Made by a program: the position numbers and the translations under genes. A model generated the notes under the pieces. It worked only from the letters and a program-made list of their open reading frames with translations, was not told the origin of the DNA and did no database searches. From contig NZ_QRDV01000001.1 of assembly GCF_003386165.1 (NCBI RefSeq), positions 549,987 to 613,986 on the forward strand: 64,000 bases of DNA, in the 5' to 3' direction. The DNA comes from Winogradskyella eximia (GTDB lineage Bacteria; Bacteroidota; Bacteroidia; Flavobacteriales; Flavobacteriaceae). This document shows positions 43,484 to 52,756 of this stretch, in pieces. Position 1 is the first letter of the stretch, and each line of letters starts with the position of its first letter.

Positions 43484-44407
43484 TTAATCTATCCATTTAT
43501 TAGCTTTTAACCAATTTTCACAAGCTATTGTCCAAAAATGATTAGTATCTCCTCTACCCAGACCAAAACCATGACCACCTTTTTCATAAATATGTATTTC
43601 GACAGAAACATTATAATCTTTTAGCGCTAAATAATAATGAATACTGTTTTCTACAGGAACAGATTTATCATCCGTCGCATGTACTAAAAAAGTTTTAGGC
43701 GTGTAAGCGTCCATTTGTGTTTCGTTAGAATAAGTTTCTATTTCTATATCTGAAGGTGACTCTCCTAACAAGTTTTTTCTAGATCCTTTATGTGTAATTG
43801 AATCTTTCATTGAAATAACAGGGTAAATCAATATTGAAAAATCTGGTCTTGCATTAATATCGTCTTCAACCTTATATAACTCTTTATTATATTGAGTTGA
43901 TAATGTTGCTGCTAAATGGCCACCAGCGGAAAACCCCATTATGCCTATATTATCTTTATTTAATTTCCAGTTTTGACCATTACGTCTTACATATCTTACA
44001 GCTCTTTGAGCATCTTGTAATGGTCCAATGGTTCTATCTTCCATGATGGCATCATTTGGTAATCTATATTTTAAAACGAAAGCTGTAATACCAAGCGTAT
44101 TTAACCATTCTGCAACTTTATAACCTTCTTTATTGATTGCTAAATGATGATAACCACCTCCTGGACAAATGACAACTGCTGTTCCGTTAGGTTGTTTAGG
44201 TTTGAAAACCGTTAGTGTTGGAATACTAACTTGCTCCAAGCTAGAAACTACGGAATCTTTTATGATTTCAATCTCCTTGAACTCTGGATTTTCTATCACA
44301 TTTGGAATTGCACCGTTCCATAACTCAATGACTTCGCGTTTTGGCTGTCCAAAGCAATTAAGCATTAAAAAGTAACTGAAAAACAAAAAATAATGATGAG
44401 TTTTCAT
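43484..44407 (-). CDS. Alpha/beta hydrolase, probable pectin or sugar acetylesterase
   Basis: A 307-residue exported protein from the ATG at 44407; the longer frame from 44452 overlaps the upstream gene and lacks a good signal, whereas MKTHHYFLFFSYFLMLNCFGQ is a signal peptide. It carries CPGGGYHHLAINKEG (oxyanion loop), the nucleophile in IMGFSAGGHLA, and Asp and His late in VHATDDKSVPVE and EKGGHGFGLG. This fits the BD-FAE/xylan-acetylesterase-like group. It is the last gene of the minus-strand pectin operon. Confidence 0.85.
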   Translation of the reverse strand: MKTHHYFLFFSYFLMLNCFGQPKREVIELWNGAIPNVIENPEFKEIEIIKDSVVSSLEQVSIPTLTVFKPKQPNGTAVVICPGGGYHHLAINKEGYKVAEWLNTLGITAFVLKYRLPNDAIMEDRTIGPLQDAQRAVRYVRRNGQNWKLNKDNIGIMGFSAGGHLAATLSTQYNKELYKVEDDINARPDFSILIYPVISMKDSITHKGSRKNLLGESPSDIEIETYSNETQMDAYTPKTFLVHATDDKSVPVENSIHYYLALKDYNVSVEIHIYEKGGHGFGLGRGDTNHFWTIACENWLKANKWID

Positions 44408-44408
44408 T

Positions 44409-45188
44409 TTAATTGGTTTTAGTGAAAGCATCAAAACCTTCAACTTTTTCATTTAAAGCATTAACAGCTAATCTTGCTACTTCTGTTGCTCCTAAAACAG
44501 ATAAATGTGTATTATCTTCTTTACCTTTTGGATAATATGGGATTTCATTAGGAGCATAATGCAAATGTAATTTCTTAGAATCATTTACTCCGTAAGCTTC
44601 TTCAAGCTTTTCGGTTAAATATTGCAAATCAATTAGCGGCACATTGAACTCCTGTGCAACTGACCGCACTTCTTGAGGATATTCGCCATGAGTATCTACT
44701 AAAGTTTTTTCTTCGTTAAAATTACGCCTAACTATAGAAGTGAATAAAACTGGTGTTGCTCCCATTTCTCTGGTTTCTGAAACAAACTTTATTAAATTAT
44801 TTCTGTAAGCCGTATGGGGATTGGTATAGCGATTAGGATTATTAATTTTTTGATCGTTATGTCCAAATTGGATAAATATATAATCGCCTTTTTTCATTTG
44901 TTGGTAAACAGAATCCCATCGTCCTTCAGCTATAAAACTTCGAGTACTTCTTCCATTTACTGCATGATTTTTTACAGTGGCATTATTGTTTAAGAACTGA
45001 GGTAATAATTGACACCAACCTCGTTCTGGATTCTCTTCAGGATTTGGTTTATCTGCCATAGTAGAGTCTCCAATTGTGTAAATAGAAATATTTTGTATTC
45101 GTTGATCTGATTGAGATTCTGTTTTATCTTTTTTACATGATTGATAGATAATCAAAATCAAAAAGAATAAAACCTTATAATGTTTCAT
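44409..45188 (-). CDS. Rhamnogalacturonan acetylesterase, CE12-type SGNH hydrolase
   Basis: A 259-residue exported hydrolase. The catalytic Ser is in YTIGDSTMADKP (GDST block), Gly in the NGRSTRS block, Asn in QFGHNDQK, and Asp-His in KEDNTHLSVLGATEVA. The N-terminus YKVLFFLILIIYQSCKK gives a lipobox QSC. It removes acetyl groups from rhamnogalacturonan so lyases can act. It overlaps the pectate lyase-pectinesterase gene by 14 bp. Confidence 0.9.
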   Translation of the reverse strand: MKHYKVLFFLILIIYQSCKKDKTESQSDQRIQNISIYTIGDSTMADKPNPEENPERGWCQLLPQFLNNNATVKNHAVNGRSTRSFIAEGRWDSVYQQMKKGDYIFIQFGHNDQKINNPNRYTNPHTAYRNNLIKFVSETREMGATPVLFTSIVRRNFNEEKTLVDTHGEYPQEVRSVAQEFNVPLIDLQYLTEKLEEAYGVNDSKKLHLHYAPNEIPYYPKGKEDNTHLSVLGATEVARLAVNALNEKVEGFDAFTKTN

Positions 45189-47196
45189 ACCATTCTTTTT
45201 TTGAAGCTTTTTTATACTTACCGAGTATATTCTTTAAGGTATATTTTTTGGCTTCTTGCTTTTTTAATTGATGTGACCATCCTACTCTTTTTTCTGGTTG
45301 AAATCCTACATTATGGTTTTTATACTCACCATAAAAGGTTGTTTTTTTAGCTTTTGATTTAGACCAATTGTGCCATCCTTCTGATAAAATATGACTTCCT
45401 AAATCGCAATTTATAAAGACTGTTTGAGCATATATTCGCCAAGGTCTTCCTAAATAGACTTCATCAATATCTTTATCTGCTGTAAGCTTGCAATCTTTAA
45501 ATACGTAACCAAATAATGAATCTTTTGGTGTTGAAGCTGCTGTGATGTACGAATTCTTTTTACTATGTATTTCGCAGTTTTCAAAAAAAGCTGTTGCACT
45601 GCCGAATATAAAATCAGTAGTACCCTCAATATAACAGTCTTTGTAATACTGTCTTCCTTTACCTGATGCATACAAGGTATCTTGATTACCTAAGAGTTTG
45701 CAGTTTATAACAGCAACTTCATCTGAAAATACAGATAGAGCCACTGCTTGACCAACTTCACCAGATGAGTTTTCAATGGTAAGGTTTTTTAAAATAACAC
45801 AGTTGGCTTCTATTAACAGAGTGTAAGTATAAAATGTGCTATTTCTACCTAATCCAACCTTATTAAAATAGTCGTCATAAGTAATAATTGTTTTGTCTTT
45901 GCTTTCACCTATTAATGATAGGTTTGAATTCCATTCGTGGATTTTAACTTTTTCTTTATATATACCATCTTTAATGAAGATTGTCACTCTTTTATATGGA
46001 AATGACTTGGTATTGTTTATAGCTTTTTGAATAGTTTCATAGTCTCCACTTCCATCTTTTGCAACAACTATATTAAATTCATCATTATTTTTTTTAATAG
46101 TTATTAAATCGTGTTTGGCTTTCCATTCAGGGTATTTATTTAATACAAGCTGTGGATCGTTTTTATACCAAGCATATCCATTTCTTCGCTCATCTCCAAT
46201 TTCGGCTAAAGAGGCTTTTTTTATGCCGTCTCTGTCACAAAAGAAAGGTGCATTATCCTCCAATTCCATAAAACGCGCCCAAATTGCTGGTGCATTCTCA
46301 TCTGGAATCATTCTTTTGTCGACGATTTTTCCAACATTGTTATAAATCCTATCTTTTCTTAATCCTGTGATTTTTACTTTTTCGAACCATGTAACAGCAC
46401 TATTTACAGCATTAATTACCTCTTTTGATGGGTTTTCTATAGACATTAGAAGTAAAACGATATGAGCTGATTCCGCTCCACTTAAAGATGGTAATTCATA
46501 GGCTCTTGCTTTTGCAGGCAACAGTGTGTTTTCATCATGCTGCGCACACCAAGCCGTTAATACTCCATTTTGCTTGTATTGTGTTTTGAGTATACAATCA
46601 ATACCTTTATTAAACGCTACGTTTATTTTTTCTAATTGCATTATTGTTGGCTGAATAGAGTAGTAGGCGGTGTTATCTTTCATCTTTTTTAAAAGATTCA
46701 TGATGTTAATCATAGAATCATCATTGTATGTAATATGTGTGCTATAGCCTTTTTTTAGAGGATAAAATTGTGGCCAACCTCCATTATCATATTGCGCTTC
46801 TAAAATAAAATCTACTGCTTTTAAAAAGGCATTTTTATAAATCTCATCTCGTGTTTGGGCATATATTTTTGATAAAAACAACATTTCTTGAATTGTGGCT
46901 CCATTATCTGTTGTAGCACCCTCATTCGTCTGTTTTTTGACTAGAAGTTCTTGTTTTTGAGTTTCGGTAAGCGAATGATGCATTTGCACATTTTTGGGCC
47001 ATCCACCAATATCACGCTGATATAACAGAACATTTTCTGCCATTTGCTTGGCTTCAGGTGTAGCAAACCAAGCGGCTTCTTTTTTATGAATTATATCTCG
47101 CCATGACTTATCATGAACTTGAGCATATAAATTTGAACAAACGGCTAAAGTGATTGCGAAAAAGACAATTCTTTTTATATTTTTCATCCTCATCAT
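45175..47196 (-). CDS. Fused pectate lyase (PL10) and pectinesterase (CE8)
   Basis: A 673-residue exported protein with signal peptide RIVFFAITLAVCSNLYAQ. Residues about 30-355 are PL10: GGWPKNVQMHHSLTETQ, NEGATTDNGATIQEMLFL, YDNGGWPQFYPLKKGY, APAIWARFMELEDNAPFFCD. Residues about 365-650 are CE8: VVAKDGSGDYETIQKAI, GQAVAL, CKLLGNQDTLY (Asp), GTTDFIFGSA (Asp) and LGRPWR (Arg). One chain can therefore remove methyl esters and cut the exposed polygalacturonate. Confidence 0.93.
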   Translation of the reverse strand: MMRMKNIKRIVFFAITLAVCSNLYAQVHDKSWRDIIHKKEAAWFATPEAKQMAENVLLYQRDIGGWPKNVQMHHSLTETQKQELLVKKQTNEGATTDNGATIQEMLFLSKIYAQTRDEIYKNAFLKAVDFILEAQYDNGGWPQFYPLKKGYSTHITYNDDSMINIMNLLKKMKDNTAYYSIQPTIMQLEKINVAFNKGIDCILKTQYKQNGVLTAWCAQHDENTLLPAKARAYELPSLSGAESAHIVLLLMSIENPSKEVINAVNSAVTWFEKVKITGLRKDRIYNNVGKIVDKRMIPDENAPAIWARFMELEDNAPFFCDRDGIKKASLAEIGDERRNGYAWYKNDPQLVLNKYPEWKAKHDLITIKKNNDEFNIVVAKDGSGDYETIQKAINNTKSFPYKRVTIFIKDGIYKEKVKIHEWNSNLSLIGESKDKTIITYDDYFNKVGLGRNSTFYTYTLLIEANCVILKNLTIENSSGEVGQAVALSVFSDEVAVINCKLLGNQDTLYASGKGRQYYKDCYIEGTTDFIFGSATAFFENCEIHSKKNSYITAASTPKDSLFGYVFKDCKLTADKDIDEVYLGRPWRIYAQTVFINCDLGSHILSEGWHNWSKSKAKKTTFYGEYKNHNVGFQPEKRVGWSHQLKKQEAKKYTLKNILGKYKKASKKEWYETL

Positions 47197-47198
47197 TT

Positions 47199-48404
47199 TT
47201 AATTTAAAGTTAAACTAGTTAACGGTACTTTGGTGTATTCAATATCTTCTTTATTTGTAGCATAAGATATGTAGAGATTGTTCTTCCAAACAAATGACTT
47301 TGGATAATGATAACCCAACCTTTTATATTTTCCTTCGTAACGCAACGATTGAATATCTTTACCACCTCTTCTTATGACATACGAGGTACTAAATAATTTT
47401 CCTTCATCGCTTAAAGTAACCGCTAAAGGCATCCTTGTTTTGTTATTTACAGGATTATTAATTATATACGCTATACCATTATTAAAATTGCCTGCACTTT
47501 GCTTAGATCTCGAATCTGGCATATTTGTAATTACAGGAATTGACCATGTTTCTCCTCGATCTTTACTTACCGAAGCCAAATTATAATAGGAGCTACTTTG
47601 ATCTCTAAATACCATTACTAAATTATTGTTTCCTTGTAGGAACCAACTGGGTTCAATTTCTCGAGAAACATTATTTTTTACTGAATTATTAGAAAATTTT
47701 GGTCGTTTCCAACCCCTGATACCTAAAGGGTCATCGGTATAAATTGGAGATGCAATTAATCCAGGTTGAAAATGAGCAGCACCAACAATACGACCGTCTG
47801 GTAAGGCATGAGGGTCTTGTTCAAAAACACCATTCAGTGGAGTGCCTTTAGCCATTAAGACTGGTTGTTTATCTGTCCAATTCACACCGTCAACACTCGT
47901 TTTGTAATATGTAAATCCTCCTTTAGGTATAACATCATCTGGCCACTCATTGATATAGGCAACTAAAGTATCACCATGTTTCCACCAACCACCAGAAGTA
48001 CAGTAACCACTTGCTAAGGTTTCAGATAAAACTTTGGGTTCAGACCAGTTTTTTCCATCATCACTTTGGTTATAAGCGACCCAAGTCTCCATAGAGTCTT
48101 CATCTTTTGAAGAACTTTGCCATTGACAATAAAAGGTGTTTTTAAATACCGTCATCACAGCTCCATTGTTGAAATGATTTGTAGAATCATTTGGTTTAAA
48201 AATAGTAACTGTTTCTATTCCTTTAGGGGCTTTAAGCCCTAAATCATCGTTTTTATCTTGATTAAAAATGGCGATATCTACTTTAAAAGGAACTTTTATA
48301 GCCTTATCGGTTTCGCATGAGAGAAACAACACAACTAACGACGTTGCTAGTAGCATAGACACTATTAAGGACTTGTCTTTTATCATCTTCTGAATCTTAT
48401 CCAA
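47199..48404 (-). CDS. Sialidase-fold (BNR-repeat) lipoprotein of the pectin operon
   Basis: A 401-residue lipoprotein (lipobox LFLSC). It has Asp-box-like repeats (YNQSDDGKNWSEP, TSVDGVNWTDKQP, VSKDRGETWSIPV), giving a six-bladed propeller. The usual sialidase Arg triad is not clear, so activity on sialic acid is doubtful; in this operon a side-chain glycosidase or lyase is more likely. It overlaps the GH43 gene by 22 bp and is 2 bp before the PL10-CE8 gene. Confidence 0.72.
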   Translation of the reverse strand: MDKIQKMIKDKSLIVSMLLATSLVVLFLSCETDKAIKVPFKVDIAIFNQDKNDDLGLKAPKGIETVTIFKPNDSTNHFNNGAVMTVFKNTFYCQWQSSSKDEDSMETWVAYNQSDDGKNWSEPKVLSETLASGYCTSGGWWKHGDTLVAYINEWPDDVIPKGGFTYYKTSVDGVNWTDKQPVLMAKGTPLNGVFEQDPHALPDGRIVGAAHFQPGLIASPIYTDDPLGIRGWKRPKFSNNSVKNNVSREIEPSWFLQGNNNLVMVFRDQSSSYYNLASVSKDRGETWSIPVITNMPDSRSKQSAGNFNNGIAYIINNPVNNKTRMPLAVTLSDEGKLFSTSYVIRRGGKDIQSLRYEGKYKRLGYHYPKSFVWKNNLYISYATNKEDIEYTKVPLTSLTLN

Positions 48405-49993
48405 TCAATATCTAAGCTTCCAGCATCATTTATAATCCCTTCACGAAGTGCCAAAAATCCTATTTTAGAACCAATCCATCTCCCTTCTCTTGCTTTAAAA
48501 GCTTTTCCTATGGATTTGAATTTTTTATTATCTAGACTGTAGAAAAATTCACAAATTCCACCTTTACTAACTTTAACTTGAAGATAAACCGTATTTGTAT
48601 CTATTTTAATTTTATCGCTTTCAGTTTCGGCTTTATTTTTATTAGCATCTTCACATATTACTTGAGACAAGTATAAATTTCCCACCACTTTTTTCAATCG
48701 AATATAACTGTAATCTAATCCCATAATTAAGAAACCTACTTCTTCATTATCGTGCCTAGAGTTGAAGGTCATTTTTGTTGTTGCTGTAAATTCTTCTGCT
48801 GGAAATTTTTGTAATAATAAATTCGAAATCGTATATAGATTAACAGCATCTTCGGGCTTTGGTCTGCAATACATGGTATAATGTCCCATTGCTGTTGGAA
48901 ATCCGTAATATACTTCTGGATTTGCCTGCCATTGCCATTGTAATCCTAATTTTGGTTGATTAAATTCATCAGAATCTGGTGGTGTAACAATTGGATATGT
49001 TTTACCAACATTTGGTTTTTTATATGTTAAAACAGGTTCTCCAATACCATCATTATTTTGGTCGACTCCAATAACTGGCCAATTGTTTTCCCACGTCATA
49101 GGTTGTAAATGAACGATACGTCCATAAGCATCTTTATCTTGAAAATGAAAAAACCAATTTTCACCAGTTTGTGTCGTTACCCAAGCACCTTGATGCGGAC
49201 CATTTATAGCTGTGTTTCCTTGATGTAAAACCTTTTTCTTTTCATATGGTCCATAAACAGTTTTTGATCTTAAGATAGTTTGCCAACCTGTAGAAACTCC
49301 TCCTGCTGGTGCAAAAATGTAGTAATACCCATTTCGTTTGTAAAATTTTGGTCCTTCAATAGTAGATTCGTTCTTATGACCATCAATAATTAATACCTCA
49401 TCGTCATTGGTTTTGGTGCCATTTTCATTCATTGTTGCAATAACCAATAAGCTTTTAATTCCTGCACGACTACCAGCAAAAGCATATGCTAAATATACTT
49501 TTCCATCGTCGTCCCATAGTGGTGTTGGGTCTATAAGGCCTTTTCCTCCTTTAACTAAAACAGGTTCTGACCAAACGCTCTTTGGATTTTTGGTTTTAAT
49601 CATATAAATTCCAAAATCTGGGTCTGGATAATAGATGTAAAATTCTTCATTATGATATCTAATACATGGTGCCCAGACACCTTTACCATGTTGTGGTTTG
49701 TCAAAAACCTCTAATGGCACTTGTTTTGGAAGTGCATAATTGACCAATTCCCAGTTTACTAAATCTTTTGAATGTAAAATAGGTAAGCTTGGTGAAGCGT
49801 TAAAAGAAGAAGCTGTCATATAGTAATCATCTCCAACTCTAACGACATCTGGATCTGAAAAGTCTGAATGTAAAATTGGATTTGTATAAGTTCCATTACC
49901 ATTCTCGGAAGCCCAAACTTTAGATACTGTTTTTTCTTGAGCCGAAAGGCTAAAAACAGAAAACAGACTTATGATAATTAAAATAGTTCTCAT
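48383..49993 (-). CDS. GH43-family glycoside hydrolase with C-terminal beta-sandwich
   Basis: A 536-residue exported enzyme (signal ILIIISLFSVFSLSAQ). The five-bladed propeller shows base Asp in LHSDFSDPDVVRVGDDYYMT, second Asp in GLIDPTPLWDDDGKVYL and acid Glu in STIEGPKFYKRNGYYYIF. A beta-sandwich (about 345-536) typical of GH43_12 follows. Likely substrates are arabinan or xylan side chains on pectin. It overlaps the Gfo/Idh gene by 4 bp. Confidence 0.9.
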   Translation of the reverse strand: MRTILIIISLFSVFSLSAQEKTVSKVWASENGNGTYTNPILHSDFSDPDVVRVGDDYYMTASSFNASPSLPILHSKDLVNWELVNYALPKQVPLEVFDKPQHGKGVWAPCIRYHNEEFYIYYPDPDFGIYMIKTKNPKSVWSEPVLVKGGKGLIDPTPLWDDDGKVYLAYAFAGSRAGIKSLLVIATMNENGTKTNDDEVLIIDGHKNESTIEGPKFYKRNGYYYIFAPAGGVSTGWQTILRSKTVYGPYEKKKVLHQGNTAINGPHQGAWVTTQTGENWFFHFQDKDAYGRIVHLQPMTWENNWPVIGVDQNNDGIGEPVLTYKKPNVGKTYPIVTPPDSDEFNQPKLGLQWQWQANPEVYYGFPTAMGHYTMYCRPKPEDAVNLYTISNLLLQKFPAEEFTATTKMTFNSRHDNEEVGFLIMGLDYSYIRLKKVVGNLYLSQVICEDANKNKAETESDKIKIDTNTVYLQVKVSKGGICEFFYSLDNKKFKSIGKAFKAREGRWIGSKIGFLALREGIINDAGSLDIDWIRFRR

Positions 49994-51039
49994 AAATCAA
50001 CAACGCGCTTTTCTTTGTTACTTTTCATTGCAGCTTCGATAATTATTATAACATCTGTTGCTTCTTTTGCTGTTACTGGTAGCGGTTTATTGTTACGTAT
50101 TGCATCAGAAATCCCATCGTAATATGTCATATAATTACCTTGTTCTGTATTAACAAATGATTTTTTGAATTCACCATCTTTCAGAATATGAAGTATTCCA
50201 CCTTCAGATTCTGGTTCTATACCCCAATTATTTGAGTGGGGTTTTAAATTCTTTTGAAGTTCTGTTTCTTGTATATCTGCTTTTGATTTTACAAACGACC
50301 CTTTGGTACCATGAATACAATAGGCTGGAAGTGGTTCTCTAACAAAATAACTCGATTTTAGAGATACGTATTTCGAATCGTAATATAATTTTACATCGAA
50401 ATAATCTCCTACTTCAGAATTATCTCTAAATGAATCTAGAGTAGCAAAAATACTGTCAGGCATTCCAAACAATTGTAATGCTTGGTCTATGATATGTGAG
50501 CCTAAATCGTACAAACTACCAACACCTTCGGTTGGTGTTTCTTTATGAGTTTTATAGCTTAGTTCTGGATCAAATCTATCGTAATGAAATTCGGCTTCAA
50601 CAATATTTCCTAAAACGCCTTGTTCTATGACTTTTTTGACAGTTTTAAAATCACTATCCCATCGTCTATTCTGAAATACTGAAAGTTTTACATTTTGCTT
50701 TTCTGCTAATGCAACTAGTTCTTCAGCTTCTGTTGAAGTTACTGTAAATGGTTTTTCAACTACGACATGTTTACCCGCTTCAAGACACTTTTTTGTATAC
50801 TCGTAATGCGTAATATTTGGTGTGTTAACGATAACTAAATCTATGGCGTCATCTTTAAGCAATTCTTCCAAAGATCGAAACGTTTTAATATTTGAGTATT
50901 TTTCTTTGGCTAAATTTTTGGTGCGTTCAAAAACAGCATATAAATTAAAATCTGGGTGTACATCTATAAATGGACCATGAAAAACCCATCCACTCATTCC
51001 GAAAGAGCATAATGCTGTATTTATTAAAGCCATATTCAT
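49990..51039 (-). CDS. Gfo/Idh/MocA-family oxidoreductase
   Basis: A 349-residue cytosolic NAD(P)-dependent dehydrogenase. The nucleotide fold begins ALINTALCSFGMSG, with VNTPNITHYEYTKKCLEAGK and the EKP motif in HVVVEKPFTVT. Catalytic His probably in YDLGSHIIDQAL. Many members oxidise sugars or inositols at C1 to C6. Its place between GH105 and GH43 genes suggests action on a pectin-derived sugar. Confidence 0.9.
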   Translation of the reverse strand: MNMALINTALCSFGMSGWVFHGPFIDVHPDFNLYAVFERTKNLAKEKYSNIKTFRSLEELLKDDAIDLVIVNTPNITHYEYTKKCLEAGKHVVVEKPFTVTSTEAEELVALAEKQNVKLSVFQNRRWDSDFKTVKKVIEQGVLGNIVEAEFHYDRFDPELSYKTHKETPTEGVGSLYDLGSHIIDQALQLFGMPDSIFATLDSFRDNSEVGDYFDVKLYYDSKYVSLKSSYFVREPLPAYCIHGTKGSFVKSKADIQETELQKNLKPHSNNWGIEPESEGGILHILKDGEFKKSFVNTEQGNYMTYYDGISDAIRNNKPLPVTAKEATDVIIIIEAAMKSNKEKRVVDL

Positions 51040-51106
51040 ATTATTTAGTTCTCTATACGATTTTTTCCTCCTTCAAAATCACTCGAATAAAGACTTAAAA
51101 TTTATT

Positions 51107-52327
51107 TTACTTGTTTAATTCTAAAGCTGCCATAATAAAGGGGCCAGTTCCTTTAGGGTCATTAGATCTAATTATTTCTCCAATATAGTATTCAAATGTG
51201 CCATCTCTGTATGGATCCCCTCCTAAACCTGCGACACCACAACATTTGTTAAGATTTACAACTCCATTGTCTTCAACGGTAATGAATAAATCTAGAGAGC
51301 CTTGAAACGCCTTGTTCGCATTCTCTAAATAGGTGTTTGGTAAGTATCCTTTATTAACTCCTTTTGCTAAAGTATATGTAAACATACTTGTTCCTGTGGC
51401 TTCTAAGTAGTTTCCTTCTCTTTCGGGTAAATTGAGCACCTGAAACCATGTGCCACTTTTATCTTGATATTTTACGATAGCTTCGGCATATTGGTTGAGA
51501 TATTTAATAATTCTTGCTCTTCCTTGATGATTTTCTGGTAAATAATCTAACACATCTACTAATGCCATGCCGTACCAACCCATGCCACGAGACCAAAAAT
51601 TCTCTGAAAGACCTGTCTCTTTATTAGCCCATTTTTGTTCTCTACTTTCATCCCAACCATGGTAGTACAATCCTGTTTCTGAATCTCTACTGTATTTTTC
51701 AATTAAGTCAAATTGTAGAACAATTTTATCATAAACCTTGTTTGCTTCTACAGGACTCATATAGTCTTTAGCATATTTAGCATGAAATGGTTCAGCCATA
51801 TATAAACCATCCAACCACATCTGATATGGATATATTTTTTTATGCCAAAAACCACCTTCTGAAGTTGTTGGTTGACCTTCTAATTGTTTATGAAGTGTAT
51901 CTATTACTTTTTTAAAACGAGGCTCTTGAGTTTTGTTATACACATAGTACATGATATCACCAGCTTTTATCATATCTAAGTTGTAGTTAGACATTTTGTA
52001 GGTTTTGATAGTCCCATTTTTTTCAATCATTTTATCAGGATACTCATATATATAATCATATATTTTTTGATTGTTAATTTGCTCATAAACCTTAGACATT
52101 GCTTGCAAAACTAATCCTGGTGTATAACTCCATTTTGGTTTGTCTCTAAAATCTAAAAGTGTTGGATCTGGAAATCTTTTAATTTCGGACAAAGCCATAC
52201 GTTCTGACCATTTTAACGAATCAGAAATTTCCATTTCTTGTTTTGGTACTTCCGCTTGCTTCTTTTCTTCTTTACAACTTGTAAAAAAACTTAAAGCTAA
52301 TATTGTAATAAGCGTTATATTTTTCAT
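51107..52327 (-). CDS. GH105 unsaturated (rhamno)galacturonyl hydrolase
   Basis: A 406-residue lipoprotein (lipobox FFTSC). The alpha6/alpha6 barrel motifs are complete: YNLDMIKAGDIMYYVYNKT, general acid Asp in YPYQMWLDGLYMAEPF, FWSRGMGWYGMALVDVLDYL and YLEATGTSMFTYTLAKG. It removes the unsaturated uronic acid left by pectin lyases at the non-reducing end. It lies 67 bp upstream of the Gfo/Idh gene. Confidence 0.94.
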   Translation of the reverse strand: MKNITLITILALSFFTSCKEEKKQAEVPKQEMEISDSLKWSERMALSEIKRFPDPTLLDFRDKPKWSYTPGLVLQAMSKVYEQINNQKIYDYIYEYPDKMIEKNGTIKTYKMSNYNLDMIKAGDIMYYVYNKTQEPRFKKVIDTLHKQLEGQPTTSEGGFWHKKIYPYQMWLDGLYMAEPFHAKYAKDYMSPVEANKVYDKIVLQFDLIEKYSRDSETGLYYHGWDESREQKWANKETGLSENFWSRGMGWYGMALVDVLDYLPENHQGRARIIKYLNQYAEAIVKYQDKSGTWFQVLNLPEREGNYLEATGTSMFTYTLAKGVNKGYLPNTYLENANKAFQGSLDLFITVEDNGVVNLNKCCGVAGLGGDPYRDGTFEYYIGEIIRSNDPKGTGPFIMAALELNK

Positions 52328-52336
52328 CTTAACTAT

Positions 52337-52756
52337 TTATTGCTTTTCGTATTTCTTAATCACTAAATATTTTAATTCTATAGCACCAGCATTACTAATA
52401 CCATGCATACTATTTGGTGGGCAATACAAACTTGTATTGGCTTCTACAACAACTTCTTTTCCATTTAAATAAAACTTTGCAGTACCCTCTAAAACATAAA
52501 AGAATTCATCTTCGTGATGTTGGTGTGGGGCGTGTGTAGATTTCCCTGGTGCTACCACACTCAACTTAAGTGTTCTCCCATCTAAAAAATCTTTATCTGC
52601 AAACCAATACTGATAGCCGACTTTTGTTGGTATAGCTTCATCTTTGGAAAATGTATTTACGCAGTCTTCAATGGTATAAGTTTTGTCTTGTGCATTGATA
52701 GTTTGAAAACTAATACACATACAAAAGAGTATTACACTTTTTAATAGAATCTTCAT
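52337..52756 (-). CDS. Exported cupin protein (KdgF-like)
   Basis: A 139-residue protein with signal SVILFCMCISFQTINAQ. The cupin metal site is HAPHQHHEDEFFYVLEG (His, His, Glu) and MHGISNAG (His). In pectin pathways the cupin KdgF helps linearise unsaturated uronates to the open keto form; the genomic place fits that, but KdgF is usually cytosolic and this one is exported, so the role may differ. It overlaps the DUF4861 gene by one base. Confidence 0.85.
   Translation of the reverse strand: MKILLKSVILFCMCISFQTINAQDKTYTIEDCVNTFSKDEAIPTKVGYQYWFADKDFLDGRTLKLSVVAPGKSTHAPHQHHEDEFFYVLEGTAKFYLNGKEVVVEANTSLYCPPNSMHGISNAGAIELKYLVIKKYEKQ

Noticed and set aside
46920..46934. CTCATTCGTCTG resembling a LytTR half-site
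   Set aside because: Inside the PL10-CE8 coding sequence, no second repeat.
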